Shown one piece after another: positions 1 through 8,029 of a DNA stretch of 50,974 nucleotides. The notes under the pieces were generated by a model. The model searched no databases, was not told the origin of the DNA, and saw nothing but the letters and a program-made list of their open reading frames with translations. Position 1 is the first letter of the stretch. Each line of letters opens with the position of its first letter. This DNA is from CAYHHI01 sp964356335 (GTDB taxonomy: Bacteria > Arandabacterota > Arandabacteria > Arandabacterales > Arandabacteraceae). Location of the stretch: contig CAYHHI010000023.1 of the NCBI GenBank assembly GCA_964356335.1, forward strand, positions 1-50,974, written 5' to 3'. The position numbers and the translations under genes were made by a program.

Positions 1-259
1 CATGATACCAAGACAGCTCCAATTAGTCAAGGTATTTATGAGACACTACACTAGTTCTAACTCTTGAAGCCTGAGGTTCAATTACCTCCAGTGCAGGATC
101 AATCTGGAGTTCGCCATCTACACAGACATCTGTCACAAGGGCAACACCCTTGCACCTGACGCCCTGCATTCTGAGCCCGACAACTGAGAGACGCTCCAAC
201 AGCAAATCCTGCACTCTTTGTTGTATGATCCCCCCCCCCGTACGTTATACCAAAATTAC
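1..259. other. Leading stretch without a convincing gene
   Basis: No gene could be supported here. A 63-codon minus-strand frame (214 to 23, GTG start) has no clear ribosome binding site, no recognisable family and no visible upstream partner. The stretch is more A+T rich than the rest of the window and ends in a run of ten C. It is best read as the upstream flank of the Rrf2 promoter, possibly with the 3' remains of an older gene. Confidence 0.4.
230..239. repeat. Homopolymeric C10 tract
   Basis: Ten consecutive C residues lie 20 bp upstream of the -35 box of the Rrf2 promoter. Tracts of this length are prone to slippage, so the length could vary in the population or be misassembled. Any effect on transcription is inference. 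Confidence 0.9.
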
Positions 260-288
260 TTGACAATCAAGAAATCGTTTGATATGAT
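260..288 (+). promoter_or_regulatory. Sigma70-type promoter of the Rrf2 gene
   Basis: A perfect -35 TTGACA (260-265) is separated by exactly 17 bp from a -10 TATGAT (283-288). Transcription would start near 295, giving a leader of about 40 nt before the ATG at 335. This is the best promoter match in the window. Confidence 0.8.
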
Positions 289-318
289 AGTCTATGTAGT
301 CGATATATTTAGTAGACT
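289..318. promoter_or_regulatory. Inverted repeat at the Rrf2 transcription start, possible autoregulatory operator
   Basis: AGTCTA (289-294) and TAGACT (313-318) form a perfect 6-bp inverted repeat around an 18-bp A+T-rich spacer, immediately after the -10 box. Many Rrf2 regulators repress their own genes from sites at this position. The arms are short and may be chance. Confidence 0.35.
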
Positions 319-334
319 TTCTCGTGAGGGCTTG

Positions 335-742
335 ATGAGAATCTCGAGAAAATGCGAGTACGCACTGCGGGCGATGACGTTTCTCGCTTTGCACTACAAG
401 AAGAACCCCGTCCAGATCCACGAAATCGCTCAGCGAGAAAAAATCCCCCAAAAATTCCTTGAGCAGATATTGCTTCAACTTAAGCAGGTGGGACTGCTTG
501 AAAGCAAGCGCGGTATCCATGGAGGTTACAGCATTCTGAAACCACCCAGGCGGGTCTCGCTTGCTCAGATCATCCGCATAATCGACGGCCCGCTCGCTCC
601 CCTCGGCTGCGTGAGCAAATGGGCCCACATCACATGTCCTGATGAGAAGAAATGTGGGCTGCGAAAAGTAATGCTTGATGTCCGAAACGTTGTTGCCGAA
701 ATGCTAGAGGGGATAACCCTGGAAGACGCGTGCAAGAGATGA
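335..742 (+). CDS. Rrf2-family transcriptional regulator, three-cysteine (Fe-S type)
   Basis: A 135-aa winged-helix regulator of the Rrf2 family (relatives IscR, NsrR, RsrR, CymR). The protein opens with MRISRKCEYALRAM, the usual family N-terminus. The helix-turn-helix follows (IHEIAQREKIPQKFLEQIL), then the wing with RGIHGGY. Three cysteines near residues 93-108, spaced C-x8-C-x5-C, fit the Fe-S ligand cluster of IscR-type members, although the first spacing is longer than in IscR. The frame stays open upstream to 218. The start at 335 was chosen because it gives the canonical N-terminus, has GAGGG a few bases upstream and lies downstream of the promoter. It sits 137 bp before pstS on the same strand, so it may regulate the transporter, itself, or unrelated Fe-S or redox genes. 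The target is unknown. Confidence 0.9.
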   Translation: MRISRKCEYALRAMTFLALHYKKNPVQIHEIAQREKIPQKFLEQILLQLKQVGLLESKRGIHGGYSILKPPRRVSLAQIIRIIDGPLAPLGCVSKWAHITCPDEKKCGLRKVMLDVRNVVAEMLEGITLEDACKR

Positions 743-761
743 TGAGTACGGAGGTTTTTTG

Positions 762-806
762 TTTACTGGGAAACTCGACTAAGATGATAGACAATGTCGT
801 GTTTCC
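762..806 (+). promoter_or_regulatory. Putative pstS promoter overlapped by an 11-bp inverted repeat
   Basis: A weak promoter can be drawn as TTTACT (762-767), 17 bp, TGATAG (785-790). It is overlapped by a long inverted repeat, GGAAACTCGAC (769-779) and GTCGTGTTTCC (796-806), matching at 10 of 11 positions around a 16-bp spacer. The arms flank the -10 box, a typical place for a repressor operator. As RNA it could instead form a leader hairpin, but no T run follows, so a terminator is unlikely. No Pho-box-like direct repeat was recognised. Confidence 0.45.
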
Positions 807-879
807 AAGCGCTGGGCTCGAGAATGGAGCGAGAGTGCGGCGCTGCCTGGACACGTAGGGACAGGAGGGAGGCAAGTCC

Positions 880-1962
880 ATGAGTAGGATGCTATGCGGT
901 TTGGTGGTTGTTGGCCTGTTGGTTTCGATGGGAGCCGTGGCGTGCCTGGCGGAGACCCCGCCGACACAGGCACCCCAAACGCCCCAGACACCTCAGGCGC
1001 CCCTGAAGAACATCGAGGGCACCGTGACGGTCTCTGGAGCGTGGGCGCTCTATCCCATGACAGTCAAATGGGCTGAGGAATTCCAGAAGATTTATCCCAA
1101 GGTGAAGATTGATATCTCCGCCGGTGGTGCCGGCAAGGGCATGGCTGATGCGCTTGCAGGTGTTGTCGACATCGGCATGGTCTCGCGCGCTGTCTATCCC
1201 GCCGAGATCGAGAAAGGTGCCTGGTGGGTCGCAGTCACCAGGGACGCCGTGGTTCCAACAATAAACGAGAAGAATCCTTTCCTGAAGGAACTCACCGCCA
1301 AGGGCGTGAAGCGGGAGACCTTCATCGATATCTGGATCACCGAGAAGGTGAAGACATGGGGACAGGTCCTGGGCACCACTGCCAAGCAGCCCATCCACGT
1401 TTACACCCGCTCCGATGCTTGCGGTGCCGCTGACACGTGGGCTGGCTTCCTTGGCAACAAACAGGAAGATCTTCTCGGGGTCGGCGTTTACGGCGACCCC
1501 GGTGTCACCCAGGCCGTCAAGAAGGACAATCTCGGCATCGGTTACAACAACATTGGCTATGCCTATGACGGCAAGACCAAGAAGGCCCTGGCAGGCATAA
1601 GGGTGCTGCCGATCGATGTCAACGGTAACGGCAAGATAGACCAAGAAGAAGATTGCTACGCCACCCGCGATGATATCATCAAGGCGATAGACGAGGGCAG
1701 GTACCCATCGCCGCCGGCAAGAGATCTCCACTTTGTCTGCAAGGGCAATCCCACGCGTGAGCCCGTTCGGGAGTTCATCAAGTGGGTTCTGGCCGATGGC
1801 CAGAAGTACGTGCCCGATGCCGGTTACATCAATTTGACCCAGGCTAAACTGACAGAACAGATGGATAAGCTTGAGGGCAAGACGGTAATCAAGCCGGAAC
1901 CCAAACCTGAAACCAAGCCCGAGAGCGAAACAAAACAGGAAAGTCCGGGAACGTCCAAGTAG
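880..1962 (+). CDS. pstS: Phosphate ABC transporter substrate-binding protein
   Basis: A 360-aa exported phosphate-binding protein of the PstS family that would deliver phosphate to the PstCA channel. It has an N-terminal signal sequence of about 24 residues; a cysteine at 22 (GAVACLAE) could be lipid-modified, but the lipobox is poor. The binding-protein fold starts at VTVSGAWALYPMTVKWAEEF, followed by the glycine-rich SAGGAGKG and conserved RSDACGAADTWAGFL segments. Residues 246-257 (DVNGNGKIDQEE) match a 12-residue EF-hand or dockerin calcium loop, just before the conserved YPSPPARDL. The C-terminal 25 residues are a Lys/Pro/Glu-rich tail outside the fold. A strong GGAGGG lies about 10 bp before the ATG. 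The gene heads pstSCAB; no phoU or phoBR is nearby. PstS is more likely than a molybdate or tungstate protein because all four pst genes are present in order. Confidence 0.9.
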   Translation: MSRMLCGLVVVGLLVSMGAVACLAETPPTQAPQTPQTPQAPLKNIEGTVTVSGAWALYPMTVKWAEEFQKIYPKVKIDISAGGAGKGMADALAGVVDIGMVSRAVYPAEIEKGAWWVAVTRDAVVPTINEKNPFLKELTAKGVKRETFIDIWITEKVKTWGQVLGTTAKQPIHVYTRSDACGAADTWAGFLGNKQEDLLGVGVYGDPGVTQAVKKDNLGIGYNNIGYAYDGKTKKALAGIRVLPIDVNGNGKIDQEEDCYATRDDIIKAIDEGRYPSPPARDLHFVCKGNPTREPVREFIKWVLADGQKYVPDAGYINLTQAKLTEQMDKLEGKTVIKPEPKPETKPESETKQESPGTSK

Positions 1963-1999
1963 GTTGGACTTCGACAAAATCAAGCGTGCGCTGGAAGGT

Positions 2000-2027
2000 T
2001 GCCCCGGGTATGCGCAATGCCGGGGCA
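2000..2027 (+). promoter_or_regulatory. Intercistronic hairpin between pstS and pstC
   Basis: TGCCCCGG (2000-2007) and CCGGGGCA (2020-2027) form a perfect 8-bp GC-rich stem with a 12-nt loop, 38 bp after the pstS stop. No T run follows. Such structures often protect the upstream message and let the binding protein be made in excess over the permease. That role is inferred from position. Confidence 0.5.
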
Positions 2028-2121
2028 CTCCCAACGCATGCTGTTTGACGACCTCGGGGTGCGGGCCGGGGCGGTTACCGACAGGGTGAGTCAGTAGATG
2101 TCAGATAAGGGATAGCAGGAC

Positions 2122-3018
2122 ATGTGGCCCAGCTGGAGACTGCTAAAGGATAAGGTTGCAGGGAGGCTCATGCTCATCCTTACGGTCTTCTCCGGCCTCA
2201 TTCTCGTCTTCATGACCGTCGGCCTCTACCAGAAGTCAAGGCCGATCCTGGCGATCAAGTCGCTCGAGCATCTTCTCCTATCCTCATCGTGGCATCCCAT
2301 GAGGGGCGACTTCGGGTTCTTTCCCTTTATCATAGGCAGTCTCTGGGTCACGGTTGTTGCCGTTATCATAGCTGTGCCTCTTTGCCTCCTGACGGCGATT
2401 TACCTATCGGAATATGCGCACCGGCGGATCCGCGAATTCGCGAGGCCGCTTATCGATCTATTGGCCGGCATTCCATCGGTCGTCTTCGGCGTCTGGGGTG
2501 TCCTCATCATAGTCCCGGTGATCAAGGATTACATCGCGCCCCTCTCCGGCAGTTTCTCATCCGGCTATTGCGTACTCGCGGCGGGCATAGTGCTTGCGAT
2601 CATGATCTTTCCTCTCATAATCAATGTCTCAGTCGAGGTGTTCGCGACCGTGCCGCGCGAGGTGAGAGAAGCGTCGCTCGCTCTAGGCGCAACCAAGTGG
2701 CAGACCATAAAGCATGCCGTCATCCGTAAAGCCTTCCCTGGAATCGTGGCTGCAATCCTGCTCGGATTGTCGCGGGCATTTGGCGAGACGATGGCCGTGC
2801 TTATGGTGGCGGGAAACGTGGCAAGGGTGCCGCACTCGGTGCTCGATCCATCATATCCGCTGGCGGCACTGATCGCCAACAATTATGGAGAGATGATGAG
2901 CGTCCCGCTCTATGATTCGGCGCTGCTTTTGGCGTCTCTGATCTTGTTGCTTGTTGTCTTACTCTTTAATGTCGGAGCGAGGCTCGTCCTCATTCGGGCG
3001 ACGAGGAGCATCCGGTAG
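2122..3018 (+). CDS. pstC: Phosphate ABC transporter permease PstC
   Basis: A 298-aa inner-membrane permease forming one half of the phosphate channel. Hydrophobic segments lie near residues 15-37, 70-95, 107-137, 150-172, 208-230 and 265-290, matching the six-helix PstC pattern. The cytoplasmic EAA loop that contacts PstB is visible as REASLALGATKWQTIKHAV, followed by AFPGIVAAILLGLSRAFGETMAVLMVAGN, a PstC hallmark. Length is normal for the family. The start has only a weak AGGA upstream. The gene follows pstS after 159 bp that contain a hairpin, and precedes pstA by 81 bp, so the four genes look co-transcribed. Confidence 0.92.
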   Translation: MWPSWRLLKDKVAGRLMLILTVFSGLILVFMTVGLYQKSRPILAIKSLEHLLLSSSWHPMRGDFGFFPFIIGSLWVTVVAVIIAVPLCLLTAIYLSEYAHRRIREFARPLIDLLAGIPSVVFGVWGVLIIVPVIKDYIAPLSGSFSSGYCVLAAGIVLAIMIFPLIINVSVEVFATVPREVREASLALGATKWQTIKHAVIRKAFPGIVAAILLGLSRAFGETMAVLMVAGNVARVPHSVLDPSYPLAALIANNYGEMMSVPLYDSALLLASLILLLVVLLFNVGARLVLIRATRSIR

Positions 3019-3099
3019 CGAGAATCTGTCTCAGAGCCCATGAAGTAAAGGTCGGACGGGCCCTGAGCAAGGGCAGATGAAGTAGGGGGAACGAGCGAA

Positions 3100-4056
3100 G
3101 TGTCAGCCGAAAGATGGGAAGAGGGTCGAACCCGAAAACGAGACATCGCAGCCACCGAAATGCCCGGCAGAACGGCAGGAAGCGCCAGGGGTGGTCGAAG
3201 AAGGTTTGAGGGACGAAAGGTCGAAGAGAGTTTCTTCAAGGGCCTCATGGTCGCATCGACCCTGCTTGTGCTCTTGAGCCTCATTCTCATCCTCACCACG
3301 GTCACCGTAAAGGGTCTGCCTGCCATGAAACTGTCCATGATCACGCAGACACCCAAAGGAGGCTACTATCTTGGGAAGGAGGGCGGGATCCTTAATGCCA
3401 TCGTCGGCTCGCTCTTTCTCGCGGGCGGGGCGACCCTGGTGGCAATCATTATCAGTCTTCCCGTGGTGCTCTACCTCAATGTCTACACCAAGAAGGGCTC
3501 GCGGCTTGCAAGCGTGGTTCGCTTCTCGCTGGATGTCCTCTGGGGTATTCCATCGATCGTTTACGGCGCCTTCGGCTTTGCGATAATGCTGTTTTTTGGT
3601 GTCGGGGCATCGCTCCTCGGCGGGATAATCGCCGTCTCGCTTCTCATCCTGCCTATCATGTGCAGGGCGATGGACGAGGTGGTTCGAATGGTACCCGAGG
3701 AACTTGCGGATGCATCCTACGCCCTGGGGACAACCCGGTGGGAGACTGCTTTGAAGGTCGTGGCACGTCAAGCCTTCCCCGGAATACTCACGGCCATCTT
3801 GATCGCGTTTGGCCGTGGCGTGGGAGACGCGGCTTCAGTCATATTCACAGCGGGGTATAGCGACTCCATCCCGCATTCCCTCCTCCGCCCGGCGGCAACC
3901 TTGCCGCTTGCCATTTTCTTCCAGCTCGGGACACCATTTCCAGAAGTTCAGCAGCGCGCGTACGCATCGGCGCTGATACTTACGATCATAATCTTGATAA
4001 TCAGTGTGGTTTCCAGAATCCTGAGCAGATCTCTTACCAAGTACATTGTGAAGTAG
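3100..4056 (+). CDS. pstA: Phosphate ABC transporter permease PstA
   Basis: A 318-aa inner-membrane permease, the partner of PstC. The start is GTG at 3100 with AGGGGGA about 9 bp upstream. The first 45 residues are unusually long, basic and hydrophilic before the first membrane helix (near 49-67). A later ATG start would shorten this tail but has no better ribosome site. The EAA loop reads ADASYALGTTRWETALKVV, followed by AFPGILTAILIAFGRGVGDA. Classical PstA has GETAPL where this protein has GVGDAAS, so it belongs to a divergent branch. It lies 8 bp before pstB, consistent with translational coupling. Confidence 0.9.
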   Translation: MSAERWEEGRTRKRDIAATEMPGRTAGSARGGRRRFEGRKVEESFFKGLMVASTLLVLLSLILILTTVTVKGLPAMKLSMITQTPKGGYYLGKEGGILNAIVGSLFLAGGATLVAIIISLPVVLYLNVYTKKGSRLASVVRFSLDVLWGIPSIVYGAFGFAIMLFFGVGASLLGGIIAVSLLILPIMCRAMDEVVRMVPEELADASYALGTTRWETALKVVARQAFPGILTAILIAFGRGVGDAASVIFTAGYSDSIPHSLLRPAATLPLAIFFQLGTPFPEVQQRAYASALILTIIILIISVVSRILSRSLTKYIVK

Positions 4057-4064
4057 GAGCAGGC

Positions 4065-4826
4065 ATGGAGCTAAGGCCGCACATAAGCGTTAGGAATCTG
4101 ACAGTTTCCTATGGTGGCGAGCAGGCCCTGAAGAACCTGACCGTTGATATTCCCGACAAGATGATAACCGCCATCATCGGGCCTTCGGGCTGCGGCAAGA
4201 CCACTCTATTGAGATCATTCAATCGCCTCATAGAATCAATTGAAGAGGTCAAGATAACCGGTCAGGTGCTTGTCGATGGCGAAAATGTATTTGATCCTAA
4301 GGCGGAGATCACTCACATCAGGAAGAAGATGGGCCTGCTCTCGCAGAGGCCCTGTCCGCTTCCCATGTCAATCTATGACAATGTTGCCTATGGCCTGAGG
4401 ATTCACGGCGTCCGGTCGAAGAAGGAACTGGATAGGATTGTCGAGCACTATCTTAAAGAGGCGACTCTCTGGGATGAGGTGAAGGACAGGCTTCGTGCAC
4501 CGGCGTCGAGACTCTCTTTAGGTCAGCAGCAGCGACTTTGCCTTGCGCGCGGGCTGGCGGTCGAGCCGGAGATCATCCTTGCCGACGAACCTACCTCGGC
4601 GCTGGACCCCAAGTCAAGTCAGCGGATCGAAGAGAAATTCCAGGAGATAAAGAAGGAATATACGATCGTGATCGTGACGCACATTCTGCGCCAGGCACGG
4701 AGGCTAGCCGACTATATCCTGTTCCTCTATCTCGGAGAGCTGGTCGAATACGGCCCCGCTGACGAGTTCTTCGAGAACCCCAAGAAGGAACTCACCAAGG
4801 AATACATCAAGGGCCTGATAAGCTAG
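4065..4826 (+). CDS. pstB: Phosphate ABC transporter ATP-binding protein
   Basis: A 253-aa ABC ATPase that powers phosphate import through PstCA. Walker A is GPSGCGKTT, the Q-loop region is GLLSQRPCPLPMSIYDNVAYG, Walker B is IILADEPTSALDP and the switch histidine is in IVIVTHILRQARR. The SIYDNVAYG and LWDEVKDRL segments are PstB hallmarks. The signature motif reads LSLGQQQR instead of the usual LSGGQQQR, a departure at the second glycine that contacts ATP across the dimer. The rest of the protein is intact, so it is probably active and part of a PstB subfamily. AGGAG lies about 6 bp before the ATG. It ends the operon; no phoU follows. Confidence 0.93.
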   Translation: MELRPHISVRNLTVSYGGEQALKNLTVDIPDKMITAIIGPSGCGKTTLLRSFNRLIESIEEVKITGQVLVDGENVFDPKAEITHIRKKMGLLSQRPCPLPMSIYDNVAYGLRIHGVRSKKELDRIVEHYLKEATLWDEVKDRLRAPASRLSLGQQQRLCLARGLAVEPEIILADEPTSALDPKSSQRIEEKFQEIKKEYTIVIVTHILRQARRLADYILFLYLGELVEYGPADEFFENPKKELTKEYIKGLIS

Positions 4827-4839
4827 GGGTTAGAAGGTT

Positions 4840-4884
4840 AGGCCTGCAGACCTGTGAAGAGATGAGGCCTGCAAACCTGCGAAG
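4840..4884. repeat. Imperfect 20-bp tandem direct repeat after pstB
   Basis: Positions 4840-4859 and 4865-4884 both read AGGCCTGCA, then G or A, ACCTG, then T or C, GAAG, differing at two sites. They lie in the 265-bp convergent gap after pstB, which holds no gene. A short GAGCG/CGCTC hairpin (5008-5020) is also present but has no T run. Confidence 0.6.
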
Positions 4885-4920
4885 TTTAGTCGCGCCTCAC
4901 TTCCTCGCACGGCTGTGGCT

Positions 4921-4950
4921 CGTCGGTCAAAACTACATTCCCTCCTCGCC
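4921..4950 (-). repeat. REP-like intergenic element, copy 1
   Basis: On the minus strand this reads GGCGAGGAGGGA, then ATGTAGTTTT, then GACCGACG. It matches the core of elements at 11769, 11846 and 25140 (ATGTAGTTCT, then A or GA, then CCGAAG). It lies in the convergent gap between pstB and the CHASE2 gene. It is the most diverged of the four copies. Confidence 0.5.
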
Positions 4951-5058
4951 ACAAGCCTGCCCGCGGGAGCTCATGCTTGTAATCTTGGAGACAGAATACT
5001 GATTGCGGAGCGTCCCGCTCGGGTCCTCTTCCGGTTTACTAGATCGAGACTTCGTGTG

Positions 5059-5073
5059 GCGGAAATCGGCATT
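5059..5073. repeat. Short element shared downstream of both CHASE2-PP2C genes, copy 1
   Basis: GCGGAAATCGGCATT lies 18 bp past the stop of the first CHASE2-PP2C gene. A 14-of-15 match (GCGGAAATCGGTATT) lies 14 bp past the stop of the second, at 33409-33423. Meaning is unknown; it may be a leftover of common ancestry of the two loci. Confidence 0.4.
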
Positions 5074-5091
5074 ATGCCCCAGCACTACTGA

Positions 5092-7020
5092 TCAGGCCAT
5101 CTTCAGGGTCAACAGGGTAATGTCATCGGCGAGATGCTGAGAACCGCTGAACTCCTGGGCATCCCGCACGATGTCACGGTTCAGCTGGTCTGGGCTCTTC
5201 CCGTGGTTGGCCTTGAGGAAGACCCTGATGCGGTTCTCTCCGTAGAGGTCTTCCGTCTTCTCCATTGTGGCCTCCGATAGGCCATCGGTGTACATGAAGA
5301 GCACGTCGCCGCTCGCAAGTTGGAGCCTGTACTCTTGCCAGCCGAATCCAGGGAGCACACCTATAGGTATCCCACCCGGCGGAAGGTCCACTACCTCACC
5401 GTCTGCCCGGCACATGATCGGAGGCATATGGCCTGCACTGCAGTAAGAGAACTCCATTTTGCGGCGATCCAGGATCCCGTACAGCAGGGTCACGAATCGC
5501 CCCTCTGTGAACACGCGGATGGCTGTGCTGTTAAGCTCCGTCACGAGCTCTCTGGAGTTTTCAACCCTCAGAGCCAGCTGCCGGACGTTTGACTGGAGGT
5601 TCGACATGAGTAGCGCGGCGGCCACACCCTTGCCGCACACATCGGCTATGACCAGCCCTACCCTACCACCGCCAAGGTCGAGCACATCATAATAGTCCCC
5701 ACCTATCTCCTTGCATGGTATTTGAAAGCCGGCCAGGGCAACCCCCTCCACCACCGGCATGCTCTCCGGCTGGAGACTCTGCTGTATCTGGGCTGCCTTC
5801 CTGAGATCAGACGATATCTCATCTAGCTCCCTCTGCTGGAGCTGCGACATCACCCGCGCTTGGACATAACCGGCAAGGAGGCCGGCAACCGCAGTGGCCA
5901 GGGTAACGCCGAGGGCTGCCCCCGTAGGCAGGATGGCAAGCCTCAATGCGCTCAGCAGCACACCCAGAATAGCGACACAGATGATAACTGCGAGAATGAG
6001 TATTACACTGACCCAAATCCTCCTGCCCAGCGCAACCACACTCGCGGCAACGGCAAGCGCGACGCACATTGCAACACCATAGATCCGTGAGAGGGGCCAC
6101 ACCAGGCTCTTGCCGATCAGCGTTTGCGCGGCGTAAGCCAGGACGAGCGCGCCCGGCAACCTGTTGTCTTGTCCGGCCCCGGTGAGCCCACGAAGCGGCG
6201 CGTCATAGAGATCGCTGAGACTGTTCTCGGTCACACCGACCAGGACGACCCGGCCGCGAACCGCATCCTGCCAGCCATCGGAGAGAAGAACTTCGGCATA
6301 CGGAATTATGGTGATCCCCGATCTAGCCAGGCGGTAGTCGATGTAGAAGGTCGAATCGCCTCGGCCATCAATGGCGCCGCTGCATGGCAAACCCCATGGC
6401 TTCCCCTCGGCAGCTGCGGCGAGCACGGAGGGCATGGACGGCAACATGTTTCCCTGGAAGGTACTGCCGTATGAGCTCTGCCGCGCTACCCCATCAGCGT
6501 CAACAGGCATATTGACAAGACCGATGCAGTAGAGACTGTCGCCGAGCCTGTCACTGGGAATCACAAGCCGTTCCTCGCTGACCGCCGACCCGTCACTGCG
6601 CATTGCCACGGTCTGCCTCTCGATGGCGCCCGCCATGCAAACTCTTCCCGACATCCTCACGGAGGCCGCCAATGCGCTAACATCTAAGCCGGGATCGAGC
6701 TGGTCAAACAGAATATCGAAGGCCATGGCCGTGGCGCCGGCGGCCGTCAGGCGATCGATCACCAGGGCGTGCTCCTTCACGTGCGCCGATACGGGAAACT
6801 CCGGTGGGGGGAAGACCGTGTGGCGTGAATACTTGTCTATTGCCACCACGACGACGCTGGGGGTAGCCTCGCGCTCGGGCCTCACGCTTAGCCCAAGATC
6901 GTACACCCTTCCGTCTATCGCCTCGAACCAGTTGGCCCTAAGCGCAAGCAGAGCAAAGCCCACACCAATGGCGGCAACGACAACGAGCCTGATGCTGCCA
7001 CTCGACAGCAGACGCGTCAT
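5092..7020 (-). CDS. CHASE2 sensor domain - PP2C/SpoIIE-type serine phosphatase
   Basis: A 642-aa membrane phosphatase with an outside sensor. A first membrane helix (about 11-28) is followed by an extracytoplasmic CHASE2 domain (about 30-300), then three membrane helices (about 312-390). A short helical linker with DLRKAAQIQQSLQPESMP (405-422) leads to a PP2C domain of the RsbU/SpoIIE type. Metal-binding motifs are intact: GGDYYD (440-445), ADVCGKG (459-465), YTDG (577-580) and ADDIT (631-635). The usual substrate of this family is a phosphorylated anti-sigma antagonist, but no STAS or anti-sigma kinase gene is in the window. The gene starts 10 bp after the stop of the FecR/TPR gene, so the two are probably translated together. 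A paralogue lies at 33438-35450. Confidence 0.92.
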   Translation of the reverse strand: MTRLLSSGSIRLVVVAAIGVGFALLALRANWFEAIDGRVYDLGLSVRPEREATPSVVVVAIDKYSRHTVFPPPEFPVSAHVKEHALVIDRLTAAGATAMAFDILFDQLDPGLDVSALAASVRMSGRVCMAGAIERQTVAMRSDGSAVSEERLVIPSDRLGDSLYCIGLVNMPVDADGVARQSSYGSTFQGNMLPSMPSVLAAAAEGKPWGLPCSGAIDGRGDSTFYIDYRLARSGITIIPYAEVLLSDGWQDAVRGRVVLVGVTENSLSDLYDAPLRGLTGAGQDNRLPGALVLAYAAQTLIGKSLVWPLSRIYGVAMCVALAVAASVVALGRRIWVSVILILAVIICVAILGVLLSALRLAILPTGAALGVTLATAVAGLLAGYVQARVMSQLQQRELDEISSDLRKAAQIQQSLQPESMPVVEGVALAGFQIPCKEIGGDYYDVLDLGGGRVGLVIADVCGKGVAAALLMSNLQSNVRQLALRVENSRELVTELNSTAIRVFTEGRFVTLLYGILDRRKMEFSYCSAGHMPPIMCRADGEVVDLPPGGIPIGVLPGFGWQEYRLQLASGDVLFMYTDGLSEATMEKTEDLYGENRIRVFLKANHGKSPDQLNRDIVRDAQEFSGSQHLADDITLLTLKMA

Positions 7021-7030
7021 AATCTATTTT

Positions 7031-8029
7031 CTACTCGACGGGCGGCAGCGCAATCGCCGCTCGATAATCACCCAAGGCATCTTCCGGAAGCCCCATGGCA
7101 TCCTTGACTTCCGCTCTAAGCATGTAGGCTGTGCGGCTCGGTGAGCCGGCGACGGCCTGGTCAAGTACTTCAAGGGCCTTAGCATAGGCGCCGCCATCAA
7201 GACAGAGCCGGGCCTTGAGCGCCGCAGCAGCAGCCGGGTCGGACACGGATGCATCGGCATCGCTTAGGGCTTTTGCGAGCCCCGACCTCACATCCGCAGC
7301 GAGCACCGTGAATTCGGCGGCACGCGATCTCAGGGTCGTATTGCCCACAAGGGCTTCGACCACCCAGTAGTATGCCTCGCCAGGCCGGAATTCGCAGGTC
7401 TTGGGGGGGCAACTTGCTTTGGTTTCCGAAGTCGTGCCCTGCCACATCATCTGGCTAGCACTGTACACCGACACACGGTACAGCGGAACCCCCTCGATGC
7501 CCCGCCACCTGAACTGCTTGGGTACATCCACGAGGTTCTCGCCGGGAGCCGGATGGATAAGAACCGGCATCGAGGCTGTGATATCCAGGCCCGCGTTTGC
7601 CATTCTGGTGGCCATCACCACCTCGGAGGTGCGCTGCTTCCCACTGAAGAGCATATCGGCCACGCCTGCCGTTAGATTCCCAAGGACGGTGCCTCCGGCC
7701 GGGCTCACGTCCTGCCGCACGGCAAGGGTTGTCGGACCAGTGAACTCGCGCAGCGTCCTGTCTGAAAGTGCGAGAGTGGCAGAGCTGCCCTTGTGAACGG
7801 TGACATCTTCGCCGAAATACACATAATCGCCGGGGCGAAGTGCTCTCGGCACTCCACCTGGCACCTGCACCTGCACCCCACCCGCGATATTTATGACCTT
7901 TGCACCGATAGGTCTCCCGCCGGATGCCTCAACTGACCAGGCCGCTGGCACTGTGGCAAGCGCGCCCACCAGGCACAGCGAGACGACCGATAATGCCCAA
8001 ACGCCCCAGGACAGCCTGTGGTGTCTCAT
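7031..8029 (-). CDS. Exported FecR-domain and TPR protein
   Basis: A 332-aa exported protein. A signal sequence covers about 1-32 (cleavage near AAWSVEA). A FecR-type beta domain follows (about 42-145, with PGDYVYFGEDVTVHKGSSA and LSDRTLREFTGPTTL). Next comes a fibronectin-like module (about 155-243) and a C-terminal TPR-like helical part (about 250-330). The frame stays open 58 codons upstream, but the start at 8029 was chosen because GGAGGT lies 7 bp before it and the signal peptide begins there. Stand-alone FecR domains lacking an anti-sigma part are often paired with CHASE2 or CHAT proteins. It is probably the envelope partner of the phosphatase encoded 10 bp downstream. Confidence 0.85.
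   Translation of the reverse strand: MRHHRLSWGVWALSVVSLCLVGALATVPAAWSVEASGGRPIGAKVINIAGGVQVQVPGGVPRALRPGDYVYFGEDVTVHKGSSATLALSDRTLREFTGPTTLAVRQDVSPAGGTVLGNLTAGVADMLFSGKQRTSEVVMATRMANAGLDITASMPVLIHPAPGENLVDVPKQFRWRGIEGVPLYRVSVYSASQMMWQGTTSETKASCPPKTCEFRPGEAYYWVVEALVGNTTLRSRAAEFTVLAADVRSGLAKALSDADASVSDPAAAAALKARLCLDGGAYAKALEVLDQAVAGSPSRTAYMLRAEVKDAMGLPEDALGDYRAAIALPPVE

Noticed and set aside
23..214. Minus-strand frame of 63 codons
   Set aside because: GTG start without a ribosome site, no recognised family, short; not supported as a gene.
4827..5091. Terminator for the pst operon
   Set aside because: The only hairpin seen (GAGCG/CGCTC, 5008-5020) is short and has no T run.
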